Below the pieces are notes generated by a model that was not told where the DNA came from, searched no databases, and saw nothing but the letters and a program-made list of their open reading frames with translations. From Candidatus Chlorobium masyuteum (GTDB lineage Bacteria; Bacteroidota; Chlorobiia; Chlorobiales; Chlorobiaceae), in assembly GCF_011601315.1 (NCBI RefSeq), contig NZ_JAAORA010000002.1:310001-374000 (forward strand): a stretch of 64,000 bases of DNA. Reading direction: 5' to 3'. Shown one piece after another: positions 21,101 through 28,578 of the stretch; position 1 is the first letter of the stretch, and every line of letters begins with the position of its first letter. Position numbers and translations under genes: made by a program.

Positions 21101-21539
21101 CAACGACACCATCTATGGCGGCAGCGGCAGCGATTCTATCTATGGTGATGGAGGCAACAACACTATCTATGGCGGATATGGTGCTGACTCGCTCCATGGT
21201 GGTAGTGGTGGCTCTAACACTTTTAAATACATTGATTTGCATGATACCGGCGATGTCATTTATGACTTCGATGTAGCTAATGACAAGCTGGATTTCAAAG
21301 CAATAGATGCCAATAGTGTTAAAAGTGGTAGTCAGTCTTTCTCCACTGCCACTTATTTTGCATCTCAAAACCATCTTGTCGCAAACGGGATCAGCTATTT
21401 TGATGACGGGGAAGGAAATACTGTAGTCTGGGTTGATAATGATGGTGATGCGACAACAGTAGAGATGCAGGTTACCCTTGTCGGTGTTGCCGCCAATGAT
21501 TTAGATGGTAACCATTTCAGTATATCCAACAACAACTAA
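18114..21539 (+). CDS. Large RTX/VCBS-type secreted adhesin
   Basis: 1141 residues, start supported by AAAGGAG at 18101-18106. Domains: an N-terminal cadherin-like unit (1-120), a VCBS-like unit ending about 220 (FSIRKDGSWSYTADN), a His/Asp-rich linker (about 222-278, with HHDNDDSHHGDDDHH), a further cadherin-like unit, four highly similar 98-100-residue repeats each closing on VTGTNDAPVA-type sequence (nt 19272-20459), another cadherin-like unit, RTX calcium nonapeptides (about 940-1036, GGSGNDLIHG type), and a C-terminal serralysin-like segment (DVIYDFDVANDKLDFKAID). There is no Sec signal; the C-terminus fits type I secretion. No ABC exporter lies in the window. Likely roles are surface adhesion, biofilm or cell-cell contact. 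Confidence 0.88.
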   Translation: MSTANNAYSSSVITLEDTSLILKISDFIKNYNPVASDPLRVQITTPESNGSLQYFNGTSWVDVAAKQVISAADIAAGKLMFVPDKDENGKDYTSIGFKVLNARGETGSASSLKINVTAVNDAAVISGTSTGLITEDSGSYGINGKLSASDIDSAATFVAQNSVKGEYGQFSIRKDGSWSYTADNAKLQELGGEKANATETFTVKTADGTTKEIVVTLKGVDESPKGSRNENNRDRDNDDSRHGEGDHHDNDDSHHGDDDHHESDEHEESEHKQGGAVNHAPTVAGALLSTAAEGSSSYTLNLLGGASDVDTADTLSVGSIVTYSVDSSLASSTPPAGVSLSGSTLTVDPANEVFNHLAVGQSMTILVSYSVIDTKGASVTQTETITVTGTNDGPVAALSTNSAMEGSAVVTGYVTSTDADAMHTAAYSLDVPVAGLTINADGSYSFNPSDAAYQSLAAGETKNVVATYTVTDDQGATSSSTLTITVTGTNDAPVAAIATASASEDNGIVTGAVSSTDADTGATASYELDAAVAGLTINADGSYSFDSSDAAYQSLAEGETKDVVATYTVTDDQGAKSSSTLTIMVTGTNDAPVAEVAVNSATEDGELVTGNVTSSDADVTGTTAAYTLDAPVAGLSMDADGHYSFESSDAAYQSLAAGETKEVVASFTVTDDHGATSSNSLSITVTGSNDAPVAETAVASVTEDATVTGAVISSDADAGATASYELNAPVAGLTMDADGSYSFYSSDAAYQSLAEGETKDVVATYTVTDDQGATSSSTLSITVTGTNDDPSITGLLNSVNVNENQTAVTTVNASDPDHNDTLSYSILQTTGTDFARFAIDNHGVLSFVSAPDHENPQDIGGTDGDNAYVVDVQVADGHGGRDTQTLTVHVQNILDAPSPYTGTGDPKDYDLSGDKPFSINGTKEDQTLTGDSRANTIDALAGKDTVYGKEGNDTINGGSGDDNLYGQAGDDTINGGSEKDTIYGGSGNDLIHGNENNDTIYGGSGSDSIYGDGGNNTIYGGYGADSLHGGSGGSNTFKYIDLHDTGDVIYDFDVANDKLDFKAIDANSVKSGSQSFSTATYFASQNHLVANGISYFDDGEGNTVVWVDNDGDATTVEMQVTLVGVAANDLDGNHFSISNNN
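19272..20459 (+). repeat. Four near-identical direct repeats of about 297 bp in the adhesin
   Basis: Unit starts are at 19272, 19569, 19866 and 20166, giving 297, 297, 300 and 294 bp, all in frame. Units 2 and 4 share an almost exact stretch of about 80 bp encoding YQSLAEGETKDVVATYTVTD. Similarity is at DNA level, so recent duplication or gene conversion is likely. Confidence 0.85.
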
Positions 21540-21553
21540 ACATCGGTTTTTTG

Positions 21554-21583
21554 AAAAAGGGCAGTATTCGCTGCCCTTTTTTT
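21554..21583 (+). terminator. Rho-independent terminator of the adhesin gene
   Basis: AAAAAGGGCAG, loop TATTCG, CTGCCCTTTTTTT: a strong 11-bp stem ending in a T-run, 14 nt after the adhesin stop. The remaining gap to 21894 shows no gene or clear structure. Confidence 0.92.
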
Positions 21584-21894
21584 ATTTCCACAAAATCATC
21601 GTTACTCGAGAGCACTATTCTGTATATGCTTTGAGCAAACGTTCTGCCGCCCCCCGGCTACTTTAGCCCGGATCGCTCCTTTTCAGAAGAATTGTTAGTC
21701 CTGATGCAGATGGCCGCATGACCAGAGATGATGATCTGGATGAATATGTGCAGCTTACAGGAATTCATTGTATATTATCAGTACATTTTGGTGGTGTCCG
21801 GTTGTCCGTAAGTAAACCCATCTGTTCTGTTACATCACTTGATGTCGAAATTACCCTTATGGTAGTTCAATAATCCTGACAAGAGGAGAGTATT

Positions 21895-22551
21895 ATGGCT
21901 GCTTTTGATTTCGGCGTTAAAGTCGATCCCGTGCTGTTTGATCGCCAGATCAATGAGGGATACGAGGTTACTGCTTCTGAATATATTCGCAAGGGCTGGG
22001 AGATGTTCCGGCTGAACATTGGTGAATTTGTAGGGTTCACCCTTGTTGTGTTTGTGATTTCGGCATTAAGTTCGATGTCGAATGGAGGCGGATCAATGAT
22101 TTTCTCATCACTTACAGCGCCGTTATGTGCCGGTTTCGGGATTGCGGCCTTCAAGAGGATGAGTGGACAGGAGATTCAGTTTTCAGACTTTTTTATTGGT
22201 TTCAAATACTTCCTGCCTCTTTTTCTTGCGAGTCTGGCCATGGGGATTCTGGTTGCAGTCGGTCTTGTGCTGCTTATTCTGCCCGGAATCTATCTTGCTG
22301 TAGGTTATATGTTTGCGATGTTTCTTGTTGTTGATTACCGGATGGATTTCTGGCAGGCAATGGAGATAAGCCGCAAAATTGTTACCAGAGAGTGGTGGGC
22401 GATTTTTTGGTTTGTTTGTCTGATTGCCCTGCTGAATCTCGGTGGTGCGCTTGCGCTCGGCGTCGGCCTTCTGGTAACGATTCCCGTGTCCTCCTGTGCA
22501 GTTGCCATAGCATACAAGGAGATTATCGGGCTCTATTCATCCGAGTGGTAG
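21895..22551 (+). CDS. Multi-pass membrane protein of unknown function
   Basis: 218 residues, with AGAGGAGAG shortly before the ATG. After a soluble N-terminus (about 45 residues, EYIRKGWEMFRLNIGEF) come four to five hydrophobic segments, including VGFTLVVFVISALSS, LFLASLAMGILVAVGLVLLI and WAIFWFVCLIALLNLGGALA. The layout, an amphipathic lead helix followed by helices with a conserved Pro-Gly-Ile (LPGIYLAVGYMFA), resembles YciC/DUF975-like bacterial membrane proteins. I cannot assign a function. It stands alone between the adhesin terminator and the SIMPL gene. Confidence 0.75.
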   Translation: MAAFDFGVKVDPVLFDRQINEGYEVTASEYIRKGWEMFRLNIGEFVGFTLVVFVISALSSMSNGGGSMIFSSLTAPLCAGFGIAAFKRMSGQEIQFSDFFIGFKYFLPLFLASLAMGILVAVGLVLLILPGIYLAVGYMFAMFLVVDYRMDFWQAMEISRKIVTREWWAIFWFVCLIALLNLGGALALGVGLLVTIPVSSCAVAIAYKEIIGLYSSEW

Positions 22552-22646
22552 GTTGTGTGCCCGGAGCTTGAACATTAAACTGTTCATGACCATTTAGAGT
22601 GGCGATTTGTTGCTAAGATATTCAATCACTGAATTTGAGGATAACT

Positions 22647-23369
22647 ATGAAAAAGAGGCTGAGTATTGTTGCGGCAAGCCTGCTTGTTCTGCACTCTGTT
22701 TTTCCTTTTTCGGCTCATGCTGAAGAGAGTCAGGTTGTGGTATCGGCGTCAGGAGTGGTATCGGTAAAGCCGGATATGGCTGAGTTTATTGCGGAGATCA
22801 AGTCGGACGCAAACAGTGCAGACAGGGCTGCGGCCGATACTGCTGAAAAGTATCAGGCGGTTCAGAATGCGCTGCGAAGGGCCGGTGTTGCATCCGAGGA
22901 TGCAGTGACGGCAGGTTTTACGGTTTCACCAAAGTGGGAGTGGGAGCCGTCAACTTCGAAAAACATCCTGAAAGGATACACGGCAAGGCACTCCATAAAG
23001 GTCAGGGTGCGTGCTCTGGGGAGCATCGGCAGGGTTATAGATGCTGTGGTGCAGGCCGGGGCCAGTGAGGTTCAGAATATTATGTTTTCATCAAGCCGTT
23101 ATGATGCCCTTCGCCAGGAAGCACTTGCATCAGCTGTTGGCAATGCCCGCAGGGAGGGTGAAATTATGGCCCGTGCGGCAGGAGGACGTCTTGGGCAGTT
23201 GATCGAAGTCAGCTTAGGCCAGCCTTCATACAAGGAACGACCATATATGGAGGCGGTAGCCATGAGGGCAGCCCCGGCACCCGCAAGTACAGAATTGGCC
23301 CCTGCTGATCAGGAGATTTCGGTAACCATCAACTCACGCTGGCGTTTTATCACTGCTCCTGTCAGATGA
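22647..23369 (+). CDS. SIMPL-domain (DUF541) periplasmic protein
   Basis: 240 residues. MKKRLSIVAASLLVLHSVFP followed by AHA-EES is a Sec signal peptide. The mature protein is the SIMPL/DUF541 fold: VVVSASGVVSVKPDMAEFIAEI at the start, a central helix pair with YQAVQNALRRAGVASEDAV, YTARHSIKVRVRALGSIGRVIDAVVQAGA, and an end strand EISVTINSRWRF. Relatives include E. coli YggE, linked to oxidative stress, and outer-membrane proteins of unknown role. GAGG lies 6 nt before the ATG at 22647. The 290-bp gap after it (23370-23659) contains no gene that I can see. Confidence 0.87.
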   Translation: MKKRLSIVAASLLVLHSVFPFSAHAEESQVVVSASGVVSVKPDMAEFIAEIKSDANSADRAAADTAEKYQAVQNALRRAGVASEDAVTAGFTVSPKWEWEPSTSKNILKGYTARHSIKVRVRALGSIGRVIDAVVQAGASEVQNIMFSSSRYDALRQEALASAVGNARREGEIMARAAGGRLGQLIEVSLGQPSYKERPYMEAVAMRAAPAPASTELAPADQEISVTINSRWRFITAPVR

Positions 23370-23659
23370 GCATAAATTCGCGCTGAAAGAGAATCCGGGA
23401 AAGAGTTGGTTTGGCCGGGAATAGAGGATGATTTGAACCTGCCGAAATAAATATTATCTTGACTGAATATTTTTTGTTTTCCTTTCTTCTGTTCTCCGGT
23501 AAAAAGAGCAATAACTGTCCCTTTTAATCAGGGGTTTTGGTTACGTATTTGTTTTTCATGTTTATCTGACGTTCCGTGTTTTGCATACCCGGGTTGGTTT
23601 TTTTATGCATATGCCGGCGAGCATTGATGGCTCCGGTTTAACTCCGATTGAGGTTGCTT

Positions 23660-24376
23660 ATGATTCGATTGATATCTGCGTTATTGATGATGCTTATGCT
23701 ACTCTCTCCTGTGAAGGGAGACTCCCTGACAAATCCTTTCCTGAAAAACTTTTCATCGCTCTCCCGATCTCCTGACCTCCGGAACCGTATAAATCCAAAG
23801 CTGCTCAGTATGGCGCTTTCCGGTTATTATTCCCTCCGGGAGCAGGGAAAGGTATCCCGTGACGGTATTCTTACGGTGATAGATTTTAACCTTCCATCGG
23901 TCGAGGAAAGGCTTTTTGTTATTGATGTCAATGAGGGACGGCTGCTTTATTCCGGTCTGGTTGCGCATGGCAGCGGCAGCGGTGAAAACTATGCACAGAG
24001 TTTTTCCAATCAACCTGGTTCCAATCAAAGCAGTCTCGGTTTTTATACCACAGGAAATACCTATGACGGCAAGAATGGTTATTCTCTCAGGCTTCTTGGA
24101 ATGGAGCCGGGGATTAACGATAATGCTGAAATGAGAAGTATTGTGATGCATGGTGCAGATTATGTCTCCTACGATTATATCAGGAAGCATGGCCGTCTTG
24201 GCAGAAGTCAGGGGTGTCCCGCGCTCTCTTTTGAGGCTTTTCAGCAGGTGATTAACCTGATAAAAGGCGGGAGCTGCATGTTTATCTATCAGGGTGGAAG
24301 GGACTATGCGCTCAAGTCAACCGTGCTCAATCCCGATCTTGCCCTTCAAGAGAGTGTTTTCGATCCATTTTCATAA
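23660..24376 (+). CDS. Murein L,D-transpeptidase (YkuD_2 type)
   Basis: 238 residues with the signal peptide MIRLISALLMMLMLLSPVKG. The catalytic region has HGSGSGENYAQ, LGFYTTGNTYDG, MHGADYVSYDYIR and GRSQGCPALSFE, with nucleophile Cys186, matching the YkuD_2 branch of L,D-transpeptidase catalytic domains. It should act on peptidoglycan stem peptides in the periplasm, as a 3-3 cross-linker or a carboxypeptidase. GAGG 6 nt before the ATG at 23660 supports this start over an in-frame TTG at 23648. The next gene, 15 nt away, is a second and larger L,D-transpeptidase. Confidence 0.85.
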   Translation: MIRLISALLMMLMLLSPVKGDSLTNPFLKNFSSLSRSPDLRNRINPKLLSMALSGYYSLREQGKVSRDGILTVIDFNLPSVEERLFVIDVNEGRLLYSGLVAHGSGSGENYAQSFSNQPGSNQSSLGFYTTGNTYDGKNGYSLRLLGMEPGINDNAEMRSIVMHGADYVSYDYIRKHGRLGRSQGCPALSFEAFQQVINLIKGGSCMFIYQGGRDYALKSTVLNPDLALQESVFDPFS

Positions 24377-24391
24377 TGTATTGAGTTACGA

Positions 24392-26074
24392 ATGATTGGT
24401 ATTCTTCTCGTCTGGCTTGCATTCAGTCCTGTTCAACCGGTTCCGGTAAGGGCGCCCGCACCTCAGAAGGTTACTCTTCAACCACAAACGCAGAATACTG
24501 TTATTCGGCAGAAGAGTGTAGTTCCTGAACCTGTCACAGAGCATATCCGCAGTTACTTGACCCGTAAAACAGTGCAGGGCGCAGAGCTCTCTCTGGTGGA
24601 AGGGATCTCGTTCCGGAACCGGCTGGCCCGATTCTATGCTGCACGGGGATACAGGCCTGTCTGGATAAAACGGACGATGATTACCGAGCTGATCACAGCC
24701 ATAGAAAGTGCTGCCGATGATGGTCTTGATCCTGCGGATTACCACATCAGGGCGCTCAGGGTATTTTACAATCAGCCACCCCAGACGCCCCAGCAGGAGG
24801 CTAACTGCGACCTTCTTTTGAGCGATGCATTTCTCACACTTGCAACTCATCTCCGTTACGGCAAGGTTGATCCCGTCAGCCTTGATCCAAACTGGAATAT
24901 CAATGATTTTCACAGAAGCACAGCCCTGGAGTACAGGCTTCAGAATGCTGTGACTGCTGAACGGATTGCCGCTGTTTTGGCGGAACTTCGTCCACAGCAC
25001 TCCGAGTACCTTCAATTGAGAAAAGGGCTGATCCGGAATCGTGCTCTTGCCAAAGATGGCGGCTGGCCGGTTGTGCCCGATCTGACAGGTCTGAAAGAGG
25101 GTGTCACGGACAATCGAGTATTGCCGTTGCGCAAACGCCTTGTTGTTTCCGGTGACATGACGGTTACTGTCGCTGATACAGCAAGGATCTATGACAAAAG
25201 AATGGTTGAGGCAGTCAAGCGGTTTCAGAAGCGGAACGGAATGGTTGCGGATGGTGTGCCCGGGCCCGCAACCTTCAGGGCCATGAATCTGCCTGTCGAG
25301 CGTCGTATTGAACAGATCCGTATAAATATGGAGCGGTGCAGATGGTTTATGAACGACCTTGAACCGACCTATATAATGGTTAATATTGCGGAATTCTCCC
25401 TGCGTTATGTTGAACATGGTCGTAACCGCTGGGGAACCAGGGTCATTGTCGGGCAGCCCTATCGTGAAACGCCTGTCTTCAAGGCGGATATGCAGTATAT
25501 TGTTTTTAATCCACGCTGGGTTGTACCTCCGACCATACTGTCGAAAGATGTGCTGCCGGCTATCCGCAAAAACAGTGCCTATCTCAGCAGGAAAAAGCTG
25601 AACATCCTTGACCGGAATGGTGCCGTTGTCAGTCCGGCATCGGTTAACTGGTCACAATACACAGGAGCAAATTTCCCGTACCGTTTGCAGCAGACTGCCG
25701 GAGATCACGGGGCATTGGGACGGATCAAGTTTATGCTCCCGAATCGCCATACGGTCTATCTGCATGATACTCCGACCAAGGATCTTTTTGAAAAGAGCAG
25801 CAGAACCTTCAGTTCCGGGTGCATCAGGGTTGAAAATCCCCAGGAACTCGCCAGGCTGGTTCTTCAGGACAGTCTGAAATGGAGCAGGGAGAGGATTCAG
25901 GCCGCAATCAATAGCGGTAAAACAGCAACGGTCTATTTGCCGAAACGGATTCCGGTGTTTATCCTCTATCTGACAGCTTTTGCCGAAGGTGATGAGATTG
26001 TTTTTCTTGATGATGTCTACAACAGAGATAGTGCTGTGCTGAAAGCTCTGGATAAACCCCTTCCCCAATTGTAA
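24392..26074 (+). CDS. L,D-transpeptidase of the YcbB (LdtD) family
   Basis: 560 residues: an N-terminal signal/anchor (MIGILLVWLAF), a scaffold domain with ADDGLDPADYHIRAL, a peptidoglycan-binding domain (VEAVKRFQKRNGMVADGVPG), then the YkuD catalytic domain with FNPRWVVPPTI, IKFMLPNRHTVYLHDTPTKD and SSGCIRVENPQELA, nucleophile Cys477. E. coli YcbB makes meso-DAP to meso-DAP cross-links, and a similar periplasmic role is expected. It lies immediately after the YkuD_2 gene and is very likely co-transcribed with it. Confidence 0.92.
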   Translation: MIGILLVWLAFSPVQPVPVRAPAPQKVTLQPQTQNTVIRQKSVVPEPVTEHIRSYLTRKTVQGAELSLVEGISFRNRLARFYAARGYRPVWIKRTMITELITAIESAADDGLDPADYHIRALRVFYNQPPQTPQQEANCDLLLSDAFLTLATHLRYGKVDPVSLDPNWNINDFHRSTALEYRLQNAVTAERIAAVLAELRPQHSEYLQLRKGLIRNRALAKDGGWPVVPDLTGLKEGVTDNRVLPLRKRLVVSGDMTVTVADTARIYDKRMVEAVKRFQKRNGMVADGVPGPATFRAMNLPVERRIEQIRINMERCRWFMNDLEPTYIMVNIAEFSLRYVEHGRNRWGTRVIVGQPYRETPVFKADMQYIVFNPRWVVPPTILSKDVLPAIRKNSAYLSRKKLNILDRNGAVVSPASVNWSQYTGANFPYRLQQTAGDHGALGRIKFMLPNRHTVYLHDTPTKDLFEKSSRTFSSGCIRVENPQELARLVLQDSLKWSRERIQAAINSGKTATVYLPKRIPVFILYLTAFAEGDEIVFLDDVYNRDSAVLKALDKPLPQL

Positions 26075-26176
26075 GCATCGGCACTTCTGAGGGCACCGCT
26101 AAGCCTTGTTGTGAGCGGCTTGAGTGCGATCCCGGTGAATCGGGAAATCGCGGAACAAATTAACCGAAGTGCCCCT

Positions 26177-26647
26177 ATGTCATTTTCTGTCGAGATCAAT
26201 ATAGAGCGGGCGTTTGAAACTCCGGCTACAACCGATAAGGTGTTCGCTCTGCTTGCCGATGTTCCCCGTTCTGCCTCCCATTTTCCGAAAGTTGACCGGT
26301 TTATTGATCTTGGTTCCAATACCTTTCGCTGGGAGATGGAAAAGATCGGTATCGGCAGCTACACGCTGCAGCAGACCATCTATGCCTGTTGCTACTCTGC
26401 CGATGCGGTTTCACGGAAAATCGTATGGACTTCTGTTGCCGGAGTCGGCAATGCGAAGGTCGAAGGGGAGTGGGCAATACGGCAGAAAGAGGATGGAACC
26501 GCGATAGTGCTGAAAACAAAAGGTGAACTGATGGTTGATTTCCCCTCGTTTCTGCAGATCATCATCTCCCCTCTGGTGGTAATGGAGTTTACCTCCCTGA
26601 TTGATCAGTATCTGGCTAACCTTCAGAAGAGCTTCACGGTATTATGA
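26177..26647 (+). CDS. SRPBCC/START-like lipid-binding family protein
   Basis: 156 residues with the helix-grip pattern: VEINIERAFETPATTDKVFALLADVPRSASHFPKV, then a curved sheet (FRWEMEKIGIGSYTLQQTIYA, KIVWTSVAGVGNAKVEGEWAI) and a long C-terminal helix ending LIDQYLANLQKSF. This is the polyketide cyclase/COG2867-like SRPBCC layout, which binds hydrophobic ligands such as quinones or lipids. An in-frame upstream start would add 22 residues without family character. It is 103 nt after the transpeptidase and converges on cqsA. Ligand unknown. Confidence 0.75.
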   Translation: MSFSVEINIERAFETPATTDKVFALLADVPRSASHFPKVDRFIDLGSNTFRWEMEKIGIGSYTLQQTIYACCYSADAVSRKIVWTSVAGVGNAKVEGEWAIRQKEDGTAIVLKTKGELMVDFPSFLQIIISPLVVMEFTSLIDQYLANLQKSFTVL

Positions 26648-26694
26648 CCGGCTCCTTGCCGTCACTCTGAGGGAGATGTGATACAAGAGCCCTG

Positions 26695-27894
26695 TCAGGT
26701 TTTTTTCCTTTTGGTTGACTTCCATTCCCGCATACCTACCTCATCTCTTATTGATGCGCAGACGTCGAGTACCTGCTGCAGTTCGTTGATTTCCATGTCG
26801 CTATTGAGTGAAAAACGCATGAGCGTGCGGTTTTTCGGTGTTGCAGGCGCACAGAATACGGAGCCGAATACATTTCGATCTTCCAGCGCATCCCGCAATA
26901 TTTCCATTTGGGGTTCACTTCCTGGTTCAAGTGAGATGATCTGTGACTGGCTGGCCAGAAAATAGCCAAGACTCTCCAGTCCGTTTAAGAAAAAAAGTGC
27001 ATTATCATGCAGTTTTTTTCTCCGGTCGTCACTGTTGATAATCACGTTGAGGGTTGCAGACAAACCGGCTATTTCATGAGGGAGAAGAGCTGAGCTGAAA
27101 ATTGCAGGAAAGGCTGCATAGGGGTAATAGTCGGCAAATCGTTTTGAACAGAGAATTATGCCTGCTCTGCCGGCGAAGGCTTTAGCAAGACTCCCGGTTA
27201 TGAAATGTACCCTGTCGGTCAGGCCGAGTGAGGCCACCAACCCGGCTCCCCTGGGCCCATGCGTACCCAGAGAGTGTGATTCATCAACGAGGGAGAGACA
27301 GTTGTGACGATTGGCGATATCGATGATTTCGGTAAGAGGGGCAATATCTCCGGTTGTACTGTAGAGAGCATCCACAACAATAATGCCCTGGCCATGCTGT
27401 TTTACCAGATTTTCAAGATGAGCGGCATCGTTGTGCATAAAGGTGTAAAAAGGGGCACCGGATGTTTTGACCCCTTCCCAGAGTGACATATGGGTGAAAA
27501 AATCTATATAGACAGGAGTATTCTGGTCGGCAATGGTCTGCATGATACCTACATTGGCCGCCCATCCGGATTGGCATAAAATTGCATGTTCAAACCCGGC
27601 AAACCCGGCCATTGCATTTTCAAAGAGTGATTTGTCGCTGTCCTCATGGAGAAAAACCGCCGACATGACCATTTCATGGCGTCCCTGTTCGAGTCTTGCT
27701 ATCTGCGCCTGTAAAACTTGAGGGTGGCTTGAAATGCTCAGATAATCATTACTCTGGAGGATAATAGATTCCGGCTGCGGTTTTTTGCCGAGTACGAGGG
27801 GTTTTCCGTTTTTGCGTGTTTTGATCGATGCTTCCTCATAGGCGAGCAGTCGCGCATCAAGAAAATCGGGAATGGGCAAACCTGTCCTGCTCAT
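26695..27894 (-). CDS. cqsA: CqsA-like alpha-hydroxyketone autoinducer synthase (PLP enzyme)
   Basis: 399 residues in the alpha-oxoamine synthase family. Unlike BioF or Kbl it follows V. cholerae CqsA as I recall it along the whole length: [83 protein letters not shown] and [15 protein letters not shown]. The PLP lysine is Lys238 and the PLP-nitrogen Asp is Asp204. CqsA condenses an acyl-CoA with SAM (or an amino acid) to make aminoketone precursors of CAI-1-type signals. GAGG lies 6 nt before the ATG. The cognate-looking sensor gene lies upstream on the same strand across a 543-bp gap. BioF activity is much less likely. Confidence 0.9.
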   Translation of the reverse strand: MSRTGLPIPDFLDARLLAYEEASIKTRKNGKPLVLGKKPQPESIILQSNDYLSISSHPQVLQAQIARLEQGRHEMVMSAVFLHEDSDKSLFENAMAGFAGFEHAILCQSGWAANVGIMQTIADQNTPVYIDFFTHMSLWEGVKTSGAPFYTFMHNDAAHLENLVKQHGQGIIVVDALYSTTGDIAPLTEIIDIANRHNCLSLVDESHSLGTHGPRGAGLVASLGLTDRVHFITGSLAKAFAGRAGIILCSKRFADYYPYAAFPAIFSSALLPHEIAGLSATLNVIINSDDRRKKLHDNALFFLNGLESLGYFLASQSQIISLEPGSEPQMEILRDALEDRNVFGSVFCAPATPKNRTLMRFSLNSDMEINELQQVLDVCASIRDEVGMREWKSTKRKKT

Positions 27895-28437
27895 TGCTTA
27901 CCTCATCTGGATTGGCCCGTGCTTTATCGGCAGCAGTTCATTGTAAGAAAAGTACTCTGTTGGAAGCGATTTAAATTATAGAATTATCTTCCCCGCAGAT
28001 AGTTTACCGGGGTTCCTGATCATCAGATCATACTCTGTTTATAATTCATTCAGCCGTCATAATGGTTCAGGATGATAGAGGTTATCGTACTGCTTCCGGG
28101 TACTTCTCCTTAACCTTGTCATACATGAAAACCATGTGAACTCTTCATCATCGTTCACCATCGGCATATTTCGGCGATCAAATCGGAACAGGAATAATAA
28201 TCCATCCGGCAGACCGGTGCAAAATATGATAAAATATGATGAAATGAAGATACAGAATGTTTTGATAATTAGCGTTATAACACTTTCTTCCGGAACAGTG
28301 AAGCGTTACCCGGTCAGTTGTTGCCCTGGCAGCGAAATATGAGGGTTAAAACGAGGCGGAGAGTGCTTGCGGATGTAAGCTTTTAGTGGTTCAACAGCGT
28401 TTGCGGTTGCTTTTCTGCAACGTGATTACTCATCAAC
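27895..28437 (-). other. 543-bp intergenic leader region upstream of cqsA
   Basis: No protein gene is visible between the residual cqsS tail and cqsA. It holds an exact tandem 10-bp repeat, AAAATATGAT twice (28221-28240), in an AT-rich patch that could contain the cqsA promoter, and a short CCCCG/CGGGG hairpin (about 27991-28012). Its length is unusual for a gene pair on one strand and suggests separate control of cqsA. Confidence 0.5.
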
Positions 28438-28578
28438 TCAGCTTTGCCGGGAGGCGTGTTGGGCTAAAATATGCATGTAATTTTTCAGCTCCTTTATGGT
28501 TTCCGCATAGACGTTTTTCAGTTCCTCCATCCATGAGCTGTTGTCAGGCCATGCTGCATTTCGGGAAAACTCATTTAT
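28438..28578 (-). pseudogene. Detached C-terminal tail of the CqsS-like kinase Hpt domain
   Basis: In the frame one base off from the kinase, 46 codons read INEFSRNAAWPDNSSW, then MEELKNVYAETIKELKNYMH, then ILAQHASRQS and TGA (28440-28438). The VYAETIKELKNYM part is the typical last helix of an Hpt domain. Restoring one base after the Leu codon joins it to the kinase as KMYLP-INEF, giving about 852 residues. It represents a real frameshift mutation or a sequencing error. Confidence 0.8.

Noticed and set aside
26404-26425. parS-like site (GTTTCACGGAAAA)
   Set aside because: Only part of the TGTTTCACGTGAAACA consensus matches and it lies inside the SRPBCC coding region, far from parAB.
26695-27894. 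BioF (8-amino-7-oxononanoate synthase) for the PLP enzyme
   Set aside because: The N-terminal [19 protein letters not shown] and C-terminal [15 protein letters not shown] blocks are CqsA features and no biotin gene is nearby.
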